Position numbers and translations under genes: made by a program. From the NCBI GenBank assembly GCA_032719365.1, contig CM064875.1, positions 15,425,816 to 15,489,815 on the forward strand: a stretch of 64,000 bases of DNA, written 5' to 3'. This document shows, in pieces, positions 10,871-23,136 of this stretch; within the stretch, counting starts at the first letter, position 1; every line of letters begins with the position of its first letter. The notes under the pieces were generated by a model, which was given only the letters and a program-made list of their open reading frames with translations, did no database searches and was not told the DNA's origin. The stretch is from Prinsepia uniflora (lineage: Eukaryota; Streptophyta; Magnoliopsida; Rosales; Rosaceae).

Positions 10871-13800
10871 TGACAGGACCCATCCCAATCCCACCGGGAG
10901 TACCGTGGAATGTGCCCTGCTTCCGTCCAACCAGAGGTGTCAGACAAGGGATAACCAAAAGTCACTGCCCAAACAGGGCATCCAGAGTGCGCAATGATCG
11001 ATGGAGGAGGCGTATAATGTCCCAGTCTCTGCTGCAGTCGCATCCGTAATCAACCTGAAGGGCATTAAAACCAAAAGCTGTGAGTGGACGAAAATCATTA
11101 AGTTGATTAAATACAGTTATAAGACGTTTATGCCCTCCAATAAAAACGTATGCATGCCACGAAAACCAGTAACCAAAACGTTTGTTCAACCAAGCCATTA
11201 GGGCCTTAGCCAAAAACCGTTAACTTAAAACCAAGTGTGGGAACTCAGCCCAAAACTGTGGACTACCACTACCAGACATATTAAAACCATGTGGGCCACC
11301 GCCCAAAGCCATAAACATAAATCCATTTTTACCGCATAACACAAATCCAACCGAAAAGCCATTTCATAGATTCATTAATTTATAGTTACCATTACATCCC
11401 AGATGCTTAGCGTCCCAGACGCTTGACGTCCCAGACTTCATATCTCACGGTTTAATAAACGACGCGTGCTGCCCGGGTTCTCTCCGGGTCCATATCTTTA
11501 ACATCACAGATGTCTGACGTCCCAGACATCAATCATAGCAATCCTGCTCCTAAGTCATTATACGGTCCGGCTGCTCCGTACAATGACCCCTAGCAGGCAA
11601 TGCACCGTGACTTCCCCAGTGTCCCGGACATCTGGAGGAGACCATCATATATCCTTGTATCCAGATGGTATATGGAAAACAGTTTTATTAATTTATTTCA
11701 CAACATTACAATGGGCCCTTGCCCGAAACCGCCATAAAACATCATAATTCCATTTAGGGTCCCTGACCCGAAATCACATTTATTAAACATAGGGTCCTAG
11801 ACCCGAAATCACATTTATAACCCAACTCGGCACCATGCCCGATTTTGTAAACCACTGGGTCCACGACCCGATTTTATAAACCACTGGGCCCACGGCCCGA
11901 ATTCGTAAATCAACTGGGCCCCTGGCCCGATAATATCACTCAAATGGGTCTTAGCCCGTTTTCATAAACAACTGGGCCCCTGGCCCGATTTCACAAAGCA
12001 ACTGGGCCCCCGGCTCGATTTCATTAACACAAATGGACTCCAAGTCCGAGGTTTCCAAAATAATTGGGCCTCAAGCCCGAGTTCATCTTTCCAATTTCAA
12101 AACCCTTTTTATCACATTATTTATTAAGCCATTAAACCACAAGCACATAAAACCACAATAAAACTGTTAACCTCGATATACGTGAAATACGGAAAACACC
12201 TCGAAATACGTGCAACATACCCGAAATCAATACTCACAATCACCATCATAGAAATCACGTATATAAAACATATAACACATTTAAGCATGCATAGGATTTA
12301 TAAAACCAAAGTCCACTCACAGACCGTTTAACAGTATGTCTTGATACGCGTGTCATCGGCCCTCCCGGGCCACACCACTATCACCGGGACTCCCAATCCT
12401 GTCCAAATTACATTAGAAGGTCACTAACCTCTTCATTAACATCCTATCAAAGTCTCGTAATTTTCTCGAATTTTTAACTATTTTTAAACTTGATTTAAAA
12501 CCTTCGGACGTCCCGAACAATATCGAGACGGTGTCCGATCGACACGAAATCAATCCCAAAATGTTCGTTACATTAAATAGGACAGAAGTCATGTTGACCT
12601 CACCTCGAGATTCGTGTCCACGCGCCGTCACGCGCCGCCGTGAGTGGCTGCCCGTGAAACCCACGCGCCTACTACAGTAACCTGCACAGTAGTCTTCTTC
12701 GCCCGTTTGTCTGATAAACGGGTCATTTTGCCCGCGAGACGACCCGGTTCCAATCCTATCAATTCAGCCTTAATTACATCAATTGATCATTCAATTAGCT
12801 TCCACTTAAGTTCAATTAGAATTCTGAATCGTTGATTACACAAAAACTTACCTACAATCCCACGACTCGACTATGATCCACGAAGAACAACCGTCACTGT
12901 TCATTCATGGAATTTCCACAATGGCCACAGATTTCTTCCAATTGATGCATCCAGAAGCATCACTGGACCATGAGAAACTGTTTCCCCACATCAATTACAT
13001 CGTTTGATCACTCAATGATCACGACTCAACCTCGATTTTCTTCCTCTGTCACCAAGTGTGTTCAGAGCCAAAATGTCACCAAATCACTGCGTTCTTTCGA
13101 TGGTTCTGATCGTAGTGGTCTCAGGAAGCAGAATGTGAGCTCCAATTCGATCCTCACGGCCTAACACTCAGTATTCGAATTTTCCCCCCAAATTTTCTAA
13201 AATCCGAAACCCAGAATTCAACACTCTCTCAATCCCTCGTGTTTCCCCTGATATCCCAATCCTCTAATCTCTCATTTTTCTCTCAAGAACGGCAAGGGAA
13301 GGGAGCCAATTCTCCAAGTTCTCCCACACTGTTTTGCTCACGGTTTGAAGTACACAGAGAAGGAATAATGGAGGATTAAGGGTGTTTAATTAAGGAAAAT
13401 GGTGGATTAGTGATGATGATGTAGTAATGATGATGTTGGGAGGGAAACAAGGAGCAGATTCTAGGGCTTAAATTAGGGGATGGGTGACACTTGTCACTCA
13501 TCCAGGTGTGTACAGTCATCGGTTACTATTCGTTATTTTATTATTATTTTAATCGGAGTCTCGGTTCGTTAATTCGTTCCCGTGACCATAACTTCGTCGT
13601 CGAAACTCCGATTTCGGCATGCCGCCTGTCATTGGATTCGTATCGACGAGACCTACGTAACGGTCCTTGGCCCTCGTCCATTGGACCTTCCAGTCAAAAG
13701 TCAACATTTGGCCCCTAATATGCTAAATTACCAAAATAACCCTCAACTTCCGATCGTCATAACTTCCTCCTCGAATGTCGGAATCGGACGTGCCACCTGT

Positions 13801-14010
13801 CTATGAACTCGTGACGTGCCGAACTATATCACGGTCATCGGTAAAAGTCCTTTTGACCGCCTCATCAAAAAGTCAACATTTTGCCCATGACCAGGGGCAA
13901 AATGGTCATTTTACACATTTTGTCCGATTTCGCCCTACTAACCACCGATCAACCTCACTAATCAAGATTAGTCACTAATCTAATCCCGGAATTCGGGACG
14001 GGTCGTTACA
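10871..14010 (-). repeat. E2 3' LTR (3140 bp, full length)
   Basis: This is a complete LTR with TG...CA termini in reverse orientation. It contains the duplicated U3 module (about 13560-13900), the palindrome at 13478-13503, a G/C-rich block near 12620-12670, and hairpin arrays at about 11190-11320 and 11700-12080 (for example GGGCCC-ACGGCCC, GGGTCC-CTGACCC). Confidence 0.87.
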
Positions 14011-16981
14011 ACCTTCCCTCCTTAATTAATTTCGTCCTCGAAATTCCAACTGATCAAAACTCAAACGTTCTTCCCTTCTTAATTAGTTTCATTCTCGAAA
14101 CTCGACCACCCTGATTCCACAAACACCCCGTGGAAAGTGGAATCAACCTCGCAACACGTGTACACCCGTACATCAACTAATCAGAACAACTGCACTCAAA
14201 CGTACCACTAGTACTCAAAACACAACGACTACATTCAACCCCGTCGAATGACTGAAACTACATGTTTCGAATTGACACCACTTGTCCAATCTACCCTCTT
14301 GTTGATGCAACAACTCGACGGTTCCTTTCCCACTCACCAGTCTATCCTGGTATCTACTCCCACTCCCGCTAGGAGTCAACAGACCTCACTCAACAATTTA
14401 TGTTGACACATCCTGATAATCTGTCCCCACACAGTTGTTGTCAGTCGAAAACTGACACTAGACTCACTCTTGGCTACACAAGCCACCAACTTACTTGACT
14501 TAACTATACACTTACCGACATTTCACCCGACTCGTGTGTAATTAGACTCATCGGAAATACCATGACCCATTTCATAGTAATGTCCGGTCCACGACTAATC
14601 CAATGGTATCGGAACCAATCCGACTACCAACACGCTCACCGACACACCTCGGGTACAACCCATCGACCAGACTACAACCACCTAGGTCATAGCCAAACAC
14701 GTTCCAATAATGGAGTACATTTTCCCAATCCAGCACGAGACAAATCGAAACTCCACCCATCATCTAGTTCCAATTCCAAATCCGAATCCGCAATTTCGTA
14801 AGAAATCCCGAATCCAAACCCAGACATCACATTTTAATTCATGTCCAAATCCGAATCCGAAATCATTATTCCGTAAGCTAGCATTTGGAATAATCATTCC
14901 GTGCCCAAATCCAGAAATCCATTTTCAAGTTCCAAAATCGAATCCTGAATCGTCACCCAGAAATTCGATTCCAAAACCCGGAATCTCGTTTACATTTACC
15001 AAGACACACCAAACCCGAATCGATCGGTCACCTGTCCAATACACTCGATTGACTTCATAGGGAAGCCAATCCAACCTCCACACGTCTAAGGTTGACAAAA
15101 TCTGACCACGTCGGAAACCTATTCACTCGAGTAAGATACCATACGGGCTCCACTTCGAAAAGAAGTTATGTCGTGTCATTTACAACTCACATACCCAAGT
15201 TCTTATCGATCCTTGTCATTCCACCTAGGAAAAACCAAGGACGATCCACATGATGACGTCAAAACTCATCCTACGTGGATGCAAACAAAACTCGCTGCAC
15301 TCACCACGCCATGTAACCCAACATCGTCCGCCACCAAGCAGAAAATGAGAAATCTCGTTTTCCCAGCTTCGAAGGACGCAACTCCTCCTGATGGCCCCAA
15401 AACACACATGGGCCCACCAACCAATACACGCTCAATGTACTGGTAACTACAACCAACGTCTACCAGGGCAGAAAATAAGAAGTCAACCCCAATGACTCCG
15501 GAATACCCATCGTCAATGCGGAAACGAGCACTCCTCTCGTCCCACAATCACAACTCTCCTCGAAACTAAGGTTCCACCCATGTTGGAAGCAGACCTACTC
15601 CCAACGAGATGTCAAGTCCAACCACTGGACTCCCTACATCCCCAACTCACTTGGACAACCACGTGTCCACAATCAAGACGTAGGGGACATCATCCCAAGA
15701 TTCCTCAAGTCTCAATTGTACCATTTTTATCCACTCATCACTTGTCATTTTACCCCTGTCGGGACTGATCCCAATACATCACAATCTCAACTGGATCCCA
15801 TCCAGTCCATCACTCAACCACTACCAAATCTCAAAGACCGAACCTATGTCCATCATGACGGAGTCACGCCCCAACTCGTGGCTCATCGTCATCACAACCA
15901 CCGACACTAGCACCAGCGCTAGTACCAGCACCAACATACTATCAATAACACTAGTATCAGTACCCATGCATCCATACTAGCGTCAGCACGAAAGTACCAA
16001 CCTACAAACATCCATACTTGCACACCGTGTACAAATATGACAACCCTGGATCTCCGTTCATACCAAACGACGATCCCGTACCACTACTCGTACCTCCTGG
16101 ATCTCCGCTCATACCGAACGACGATCCCGTACCTCACAACTATAGGTACCACCATTATGACAATCCACATCAGGATAATGAACGTTCCTTGAACGTCCCC
16201 TGATCCCCAAGTATTGTAACCACACTAATTACCCTCGATAGCCAGTCATCTCCACATGACTACCGACCAACGGTCATTGCTATCGAGATCCGTATCCACC
16301 CAGCACACGAACACCCGGTCTAACTCGGGATTCCATAATTTATCTCAGAACCGTATCCGTAGATCGAATCCCATAGTTCTGACTAGACTCACTAGAGTCA
16401 TCCACATGGTCATCCATGACCTCAGCCACTCATCGCAGCACAAGTTCTCATCCACTAGTCACAATTAAGGTTTACCTTTTTAATACTAGGGTTCCACAAT
16501 CACACCCTATGGTTCCACTGAACCAAACAGCTCTCCGTAATATAAAATTCACAACCTGACCGACCCCGCGGTCTAGACATCGTATAGACGTCAAATCCAA
16601 ACCTACCATCAACTCAATGTGGGTTCCACCACTAAGGCCATCGGCTAACTCCGATGTACCAACATCCCTCACACTAGCAACCACCACTAAGGTTCACATT
16701 TTAGACCATTACTCAAATGAGGTTCCCCGAACCTGGCTGCACCTAGCAGCACAAAAATTTAATATTACATGACCAAACCGACGGTCCCACAATACCAGTT
16801 CATCACAAGCAACCCCACTTGGGTCGAATCATATTAACGCACGGCGTATCGGGCCAAACACACTCTATCTGCGATTAAAACCCAAAACTATCTATCAGGT
16901 TGATAACGAATTGCAGCCCAATGAGACATCACACCCTCGACCTGCGCGCACAAATAGAGCAACCTGGCTCTGATACCAAGT
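14011..16981 (-). mobile_element. E2 internal region, non-coding
   Basis: The interior begins (+ strand, left) with a pyrimidine tract at 14011-14023, which is the PPT of the - strand element. Next comes the inverted repeat AATTTCG-tcct-CGAAATT (14028-14046). It ends with the PBS. No conserved domain can be read in any frame. Segments match the interior of E5 on the opposite strand, for example 15600-15640 with about 34680-34700 and 14640-14820 with about 35580-35730. It is non-autonomous. Confidence 0.75.
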
Positions 16982-17492
16982 TAACAGGACCCATCCCAAT
17001 CCCACAGGGAGTACTGTGGAATGTGCCCTGCTCCCGTCCAACCAGAGATGTCAGACAAGGGATAACCAAAAGTCACTGCCCAAACGGGGCATCCAGAGTG
17101 CGCAAGGATCGATGGAGGAGGCGTGCAATGTCCCAGTCTCTGCTGCAGTCGCATCCGTAATCAACCTGAAGGGCATTAAAACCAAAAGCTGTGAGTGGAC
17201 GAAAATCATTAAGTTGATTAAATACAGTTAGAAGAAATTTATGCCCTCCAATAAAAAACGTATGCATGCCACGAAAACCAGTAACCAAAACGTTTGTTCA
17301 ACCAAGCCATTAGGGCCTTAGCCCAAAAACCGTTATGACCGCCCAATCAAAAAGTCAACATTTTGCCCACGACTAGGGGCAAAACGGTCATTTTGCACAT
17401 TTTGTCCGATTTCACCCTACTAACCACCGATCAACCTCACTAATAAAGATTAGTCACTAATCTAATCCCGGAATTCGGGACAGGTCGTTACA
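16982..17492 (-). repeat. E2 5' LTR with a large internal deletion
   Basis: The first 353 bases match the start of the E2 3' LTR (10871-about 11222). At 17334/17335 (CCGTTA|TGACCG) the sequence jumps to a position equivalent to 13854 and continues to the LTR end. About 2.63 kb is missing relative to the other LTR. The start has T-A-ACAGG instead of TGACAGG, a mutation of the terminal dinucleotide. Confidence 0.85.
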
Positions 17493-19477
17493 AAGTTGCA
17501 GTCCTGAACCGAACCGGCTGGTCTAAATCGGCCAGAGGTTGAAGATGAAGTACTGTAGCCGACACGTGAGGCCCATGCGCAAGCCAATCCCAGGGCGCGT
17601 GACGGCGCGTGGCAGGGAATCTGGGGAAGGTTCCAACATGTCAAATCATCTATTCGATGTAACGAACATTTTGGGACTGGTTTCGAGTCGATCGGATATC
17701 GTCTCGATATAGTTCGGCCTGTCCGAAGGTTTTGGTGCACGTTTAAAAATAGTTAAAAATCCCGAAAAATTAAGGGGCTTTAGTGAGGGGTTAATTAAGT
17801 AGTTAGTAACCCTCTAAAGTGATTTGGACAAGTTTGGAAGTTCCAGAGATGACGGTTGACCTGGGAGAGCCGTATTGCACGAGTATCGAGACGGCAGCGT
17901 GGACGGTCTGTGAGTGGACTTTATTTCTGAAATCGATGCATGCATAAATGTTTTATATATGTTTTAATGTATGTTTGTGATGCCTTGAGTGCATTTTAGT
18001 GTGATATTACGTATGGGCATGTACTTCGAGGTGTTCGGGTTTTATACGCGCTTATATTTTCGATTTTCCTGAAATGGTTTTGAAACGGTAAGACCGGGCA
18101 TGAGACCCATTTGGATTTGGTTTTGACTCGTGCATGAGACCCTATTGACGACCCGTAGGTTTGAGTAGTGGTCGCGATGGGTGTTGTGTGCACGGCGACG
18201 AATGACACGAGGCTCGCCTCCGGATTGGGATGCGTTCCTTCCGGAGAGTTCACGATGCACGTCCCGTTGTTGAGCAACCACTCGAGGCTCGACTTTGGAG
18301 TGCTGACAGTTTAGAGGATCGATCGGCGATGAGTGCACCATGGTCTCGAGATGATCGCGGCAGTGATGTGTTCACGGCGACATACCAGGATTGAGAGCGG
18401 TCTTGGATTGATGGTTGCACGCATCGCTATGATTGGGATCGTGACTGACCCTGAGATATCGGGCTCGATGCCCCGTTGATTTACTAGTTCGGGCTCGACG
18501 CCCAGTTATTGTGAAATTGGGCTAGAGGCCCTATTGAGTCTTATGTTTGGGCTGAAGGCCCAGTTGATGTGTGTTATCAGGCATGAGTCCCGTTTTTATG
18601 GTTTTGCTATACGAGTATGTATATACCCTCCTTATGAGCTTAATGATTGGTCTCCTCCAGTCGTCAACCTGGAGAGTCACGATCCACAGACCAGAGTGGG
18701 TATCTCCATAGGGATCCAGTTCCAAGAGTGGGCGTTATGTTGTGGTCCCGGACCAGATTCCGGAGAGATGATCGGACTAGGTCCGAAGATGAGCCTCCTA
18801 CATGGAGAAATCCTGGGAGAAGACTCGGAGTGAGACCCCGAGTAGTATGCATACTTATATATATAGAGACATCGTGACTATATCGGGGATGTGTTCCCTA
18901 GGGGCTGTGTGGCCCGAGTTGGCATCTTCTCCGGAAGTGCCTAGGATGGGTTATATATGTATATATGTATATGTGTATGAGATTTCACTGAGATGGCGTT
19001 GGGCTGAGACCCACGCGTATTGGTTTTGGGCTGAGACCCTTATGAGATGGTTTTGGGACGAGTTCCCACGTGTTTTGGCTTGGGCGGAGGTCTTATGTAT
19101 TGATTTACGGATTTCGGGCCAAGGCCCAAATGGTTTTATGGTTCATGACGGTTTATGGGGACCGAGCATGAACCCTAGAAATGGTTTTCGAATGCATGCA
19201 TATGTTTTTAATGAAGGTCATAAAGGTCTTTTATGAAAATGTTTTATAAAATATTTGTTTTGTCCACTCACAACTTTTGTGTTTTGAATGCCGTTTAGGT
19301 TGATCGCGGCTGCGGCTGTAGCAGAGACGAGAAATCGCATTCCTCCTCCGGATCCTGGCGCACTCTGATAGTCCCGGTTGGGTAAAGGACGAAAATATCC
19401 CTGGTCTGACACTTCGTGTCAGACGGGAGCAGGCACGTCCCACGTTAATCCCGAGGGATTTGGGACGGGTCCTGTCA
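17493..19477 (+). repeat. E1 right (3') LTR, second part
   Basis: The segment resumes the E1 LTR exactly where E2 interrupted it (AAGTTGCAGTCC) and runs to GGGACGGGTCCTGTCA. It parallels 4466-6306 of the left LTR, with the same hairpin arrays and the same regular TATATGTATATATG tract. It contains about 140 bases (17932-18070) that the left LTR lacks. Confidence 0.88.
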
Positions 19478-19718
19478 TTGACTCTGCCTGTGTACCCTTA
19501 GTTTTAACCTCGACCATGTCGCTCTGGAGTCTTTCGATTATTTGTAAAAAGTTTGGGGAGGGGTCCCTCGTTGTTCTGGGGCCTTGCCCAGGTGTGATTT
19601 CACCGAGATCGTGGTCGCCCTGCATGTTCAGTGTTAGCGAGTACTAGGTGGACGAGTGTCAACTTGGTCTGGTTGAGCGTAAGTAAACTTAGTCAGTTTC
19701 CCACAGATTGCGCCAAAC
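19478..19718 (-). pseudogene. Tat1 gag start and leader, with PBS
   Basis: On the - strand, from about 19625, a Gag-like start is read: MQGDHDLGEITPGQGPRTT, then SPNFLQIIERLQSDMVEVK. It ends at the E1 insertion. The PBS (read on the - strand as TTTGGCGC-AATCTGTGGG, 19700-19718) lies directly next to the LTR and is of the GGCGCCxTCTGTGGG type found in many plant Tat-lineage elements. Gag resumes at 3380. Confidence 0.6.
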
Positions 19719-20242
19719 TGTTGAAACATTAAATGTTCCAACTATCGATTACTCGTCGTCCAATCACCAAATGACGCATGTCCTTCCTCGTAACCTGCCA
19801 ACCGAAATGAATAGCGGGTCTTCCGTTAGTACGGGCACCAGTGTGGTGCTAGCCTAAGGTTCTCCGACGGTCAAGTCAGTAACTTTGTTCGTAAGAGGAA
19901 ACAGTAAATGGTAAATTGGGCAGAGTTGTAGTGAATAGTAGATATTAGTTATCTTTATTGAGAAATGTATACCACTTATGTATGGGTAGGTAGGATGTTC
20001 AATTCCCATAGTTTCGATGTGAGACAAATATCCCTCGATTTGCGTGCTAACACGTGTTACGTAAATCGAGGGTGGATAGATTTCCACATGACATCCCGTA
20101 TTGGGCCCAGTGTTGGGGATGTGTAAGTACGGTGGTTTTGGGCCTTGAATAGAATTTGGGCTTTAAGTATACGGTCCAGTGGGTCTGGTCAGATATGGTG
20201 TCAATAATTTGTATTCTTATTATAATTTGAAAAATAATAACA
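19719..20242 (-). repeat. Tat1 5' LTR (outer boundary approximate)
   Basis: The inner end is fixed by the PBS: TGTTGAAACATT on the + strand is the reverse complement of an LTR 3' end in AACA. The outer end is placed at AATAATAACA (20242) because this gives matching TGTT...AACA termini. TGGTGTCA at 20203 is an alternative. The other LTR is outside the window or lost, so no TSD can confirm the end. Confidence 0.45.
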
Positions 20243-20559
20243 TCCCCTAGTGTCCTCCAAAAAATGAATTTGTTTTTCAAAAACTCCAAAAAGAGAGTGA
20301 GGGAAAATCATTTGGTGCGCATGCCTTGCCTTGTTATGAAAAAAGTTATATTTGGTAGGTAATCATTGATGACAATCATGCATATTTCTCATTTAAGTCG
20401 ACATGATTCAACTTATTGAAAATTTGAAACCTACCGACAAATCTTGGTAAGATTGCATGTCCACTGTCCAATAGGAAGTCCTAAAAAAATTTGTTATTTA
20501 GCAAGATACTAGATAGCAAAGGAAAATCATGTACTGTATACAGATCATTGTGATGCAGT

Positions 20560-20637
20560 GTGAAAATCATTTCGGATAAATTTATGTGAAAATCATTTCA
20601 GATAAATTTATGTGAAAATCATGTAATGTATACGAAT
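20560..20637. repeat. 26-bp tandem repeat, about 2.5 copies
   Basis: The unit begins GTGAAAATCATTTC(G/A)GATAAA and starts at 20560, 20586 and 20612, the third being partial. It sits in non-coding spacer. Confidence 0.7.
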
Positions 20638-21117
20638 CATCGTGATTAAAAAAATAATCATTTAATATCTATAAATCTTCGTGACTTATGTGGATTATAC
20701 AAGCGATATTGAAGCAACTTTTTTTTTTACAGCCTCCCTAATCCCTTCCTCTTATATCCTTTTCTTTTGCTTATGTTTTTTTTTCCCTTAGGTAAAGGAT
20801 TTTCAGTAAGTACAGGTTAACTAGACCAATGGGAGGGCAAAAGGCCCAGTTCAATCAAACCAAATTAAGGTCAGTGTTCGAGGAGGGTCACTTATTATCC
20901 ATTAATAACTCAATGGCGGAGTCAAATATATTTATATAACCCTGAGCTAGTTTTTTTTTTTTAACTATCATATATATTATATATTTTTTTTCTATCTAAG
21001 GGAATATATAAACATAATAATAAAAACTTCAAAACTTACATAGTACATTGAGAAAAAAATTTAAAATATACATACAAAATACCTAAAATTATGGAGTAAA
21101 CTGAGAAAAAAAATTAA

Positions 21118-21120
<3 letters not shown>

Positions 21121-21148
<28 letters not shown>
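21121..21148. repeat. (TA)14 microsatellite
   Basis: A perfect TA dinucleotide run of 28 bases in AT-rich spacer. Confidence 0.95.
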
Positions 21149-21150
<2 letters not shown>

Positions 21151-21304
21151 AAATACCTACTATATTTTGTGAAAGAAATCAAACTAAGATTTAATAATAA
21201 ATATCTTTCGTTTACTTAAAAACTGTTCAATTCAAAACTAATTTTTGTTTTCCTAAGTTTTGGTTTACGTAGCCCTGTAGGACCCCATTGCTAGAGATGG
21301 TCTT

Positions 21305-21573
21305 AGGGCTCTTTGGTGTCTAAGATAGGATTAGGTTGGATTGAATAACACACCATATTCCAATTATATTGAAGGAAAAAATGGAGAAATTTTGTTTAAG
21401 TTGAAGGCAGCTCGAAAATGGATTACTTATGAGTCACAAGGGAAATTTATCCAATCCAATACACACAAAATGATAGAATTAGAAAGGGTATCTTCCTTTA
21501 AGTCCAATCCCCGTTCATTCCTAAAATCATTGAATTTTAAGACTAATTCAATCATGGGCATCAAACAAACCCC
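21305..21573. mobile_element. Candidate MITE (short DNA-transposon derivative)
   Basis: The left end AGGGCTCTTTGGTGTCTAAG and the reverse complement of the right end (GGGGTTTGTTTGATGCCCAT) are imperfect terminal inverted repeats of the GGG-TTTG-TG type. About 270 bases of AT-rich, non-coding sequence lie between them. No clear TSD was identified, so the family is unassigned and the call could be coincidental. Confidence 0.3.
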
Positions 21574-21948
21574 TGTTGTTGAGGTAGTGCAGTTTCTAAG
21601 TAATTAATATGTATTAAATTCATATGTTGACCAAACAAATACATACATCATACGTTTAAAAGTAAGTTGTCACTTAATGTTGTGATATAGTGGTATTCTT
21701 CTCCACTTGTTATGTAAGAGGTCTCGGTCTCGATTCTCATCAAGTGAAGTCGATACTCAATGTTTATCTAATGTAATATCACTCCTCTATTATCCTTGTG
21801 TTAAAAAAATGCATTTCAAGCCCCTTGTGGAATAAAATCTCGTTAAAACATGTGGGACATAGATATTGGAAAACACTATATATAACCTCAAAATAATAGG
21901 GGTCAAAGGAGATAATTTTCATCGTCAGGAGGGAAACATGTCCTCGGA

Positions 21949-23136
21949 TGACAGGATCCGTCCCAAATCCACAGGATTATTGTGGGACGTGCCTGCTTCC
22001 GTCTAACACGAAATATCAGACAAGGGATAATTCCAACTTTAGCCCAACCGGGGCTTCTAGAGTGCGCTAGGATCGGTGGAGGAGTGTGATGTCTCGGTCT
22101 CTGCTACAGCCCGCATTCGCGATCAACCTGAAGGACATTAAAACCATTGAAAGCTGTGAGTGGACGAAATAAATAATTTAATTAAAACATTTCATAAAAA
22201 GACGTTTATGCATTTCACTAAAAAGCATGCATGCATTCGAAAACCATTTAGTTAAATCAATCAGCCTTAGCCCAAAACCGTAAACCAAACCATGTGGGAA
22301 CTCAGCCCAAAACCAAGCATATGGGAACTCAGCCCAAAGCCAATCATGTGGGAACTCAGCCCAAACCAAATCTGTAGGGACTTTACCCAAATCAAATCAC
22401 GTAGGTCTCAGCCTAAATCAGATACAGGTGGGTCTAAGCCCAAAACCAATCCTCGGCATCTCTGATGCCTGACATCCCAGATGTCACAATCAACACCATT
22501 GTTACGATTCCAAGCTACGCGTGCTACCTGGGGTCTCAAATCCCAAGTCTCCCTAGGGTCAACCCAAGTAAATGACCCCCCCTTGGGGGAGGTTTTAACC
22601 TCTAGCAATCCTACTCCTGAGTCACTATACTGACCGGTCGCTCCGTTCAATGACCCCTCACAGGAAATGCCCCGTGACTACTCCAAGATACTACGAGACG
22701 TCTTGAGGAGACAATCCGCCACTCCAGGATACTACGGGACGTCTGGAGGGCAGCTGTTCAAGGGGCTATGCCCGAGCTTTCCATAAAACCATCATAAATC
22801 CAATTCCATTTGGGATCCCCGACCCGAAATCACATTCATAAACCATAACTGGGCCTCATGCCCGAATTCGTAAACCAACGGGGCCCCCGCCCCGATCGTA
22901 TAACTCAAATGGGCTCTAGCTCGATTTCTCATCAAATCAAATGGGCTCCAAGTCCGATGGTTTCCAACCAAATGGGTCTCATGCAAGATTCCATATTTCC
23001 AAATCCAAAACATTTCCATTAAACCATCATAGAAATACTAGCACGTATAAGCACAGTATAAAATCGAAAACCTCGAAAAATGTGCAAATACGAAAAACCA
23101 CGCATCCCAATCATCATCATAGAATCATATATGTAA
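21949..23136 (-). repeat. Outer LTR, first piece
   Basis: A reversed LTR start with sequence parallel to E2 (10871-about 12250), including CTCTGCTACAGCC...AACCTGAAGGACATTAAAACC. Hairpin motifs lie at about 22260-22440 (GGGAACTCAGCCC type) and 22790-22990. It stops at ATATATGTAA, where E3 is inserted. Confidence 0.8.

Larger units (their letters stand above)
10871..17492 (-). mobile_element. Nested large-LTR element E2 (LARD-like), reverse orientation, inside the E1 right LTR
   Basis: The left end is TGACAGGACCC, the reverse complement of the LTR end GGGTCCTGTCA. The 3' LTR spans 10871-14010 and the interior 14011-16981. The PBS, read as GCTCTGATACCA on the + strand, is at 16967-16978. The 5' LTR spans 16982-17492 and ends GGTCGTTACA. 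The host LTR sequence ...GGTCCAAGT resumes as AAGTTGCAGTCC, so the TSD is AAGT(T), one T being shared with the LTR terminus. No retroviral-type ORFs are present. It inserted after E1. Confidence 0.87.
3381..19477 (+). mobile_element. Large-LTR, non-autonomous (LARD-like) Ty3/gypsy element E1
   Basis: The left LTR (3381-6306) begins TGTAACGACCCGTCCCG and ends GGGACGGGTCCTGTCA. It is followed by AGT and the iMet-type PBS TGGTATCAGAGC (6310-6321). A PPT (AAGGGGGAAGA, 9778-9788) precedes the right LTR at 9790. The right LTR is split by E2 and resumes at 17493, ending at 19477. The TSD is TCGAC (3376-3380) and TTGAC (19478-19482), with one mismatch. The interior (6307-9789) has no gag or pol, so replication must have depended on proteins supplied in trans. 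LTR start, PBS and PPT context resemble Tekay/Del-type chromoviruses; that assignment is inferred. Confidence 0.88.
725..20242 (-). mobile_element. Host Tat-lineage Ty3/gypsy element (Tat1), interrupted by E1
   Basis: The pieces on the - strand are in the correct order: 5' LTR (19719-about 20242), PBS (19700-19718), gag start (19625-19478), then after E1 more gag (3380 downward), protease-RT-RNase H and aRNH. The E1 TSD (TCGAC/TTGAC) marks where gag was split. The 3' end, with integrase and 3' LTR, is absent and replaced by E0 sequence at about 725. This is the oldest element in the left part of the window, judging from its deletions, frameshifts and stops. Confidence 0.7.
20243..21948. other. 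AT-rich intergenic spacer
   Basis: No supportable gene is seen. The stretch has a 26-bp unit repeated in tandem (from 20560, 20586 and 20612), long A/T runs, a (TA)14 microsatellite at 21121-21148 and a possible MITE at 21305-21573. The last about 70 bases (21880-21948) have a related copy at 44496-44575, beyond the large insertion complex. Confidence 0.6.

Noticed and set aside
21341..21607. 88-codon + strand ORF in AT-rich spacer
   Set aside because: Overlaps the candidate MITE, low-complexity composition, no domain.
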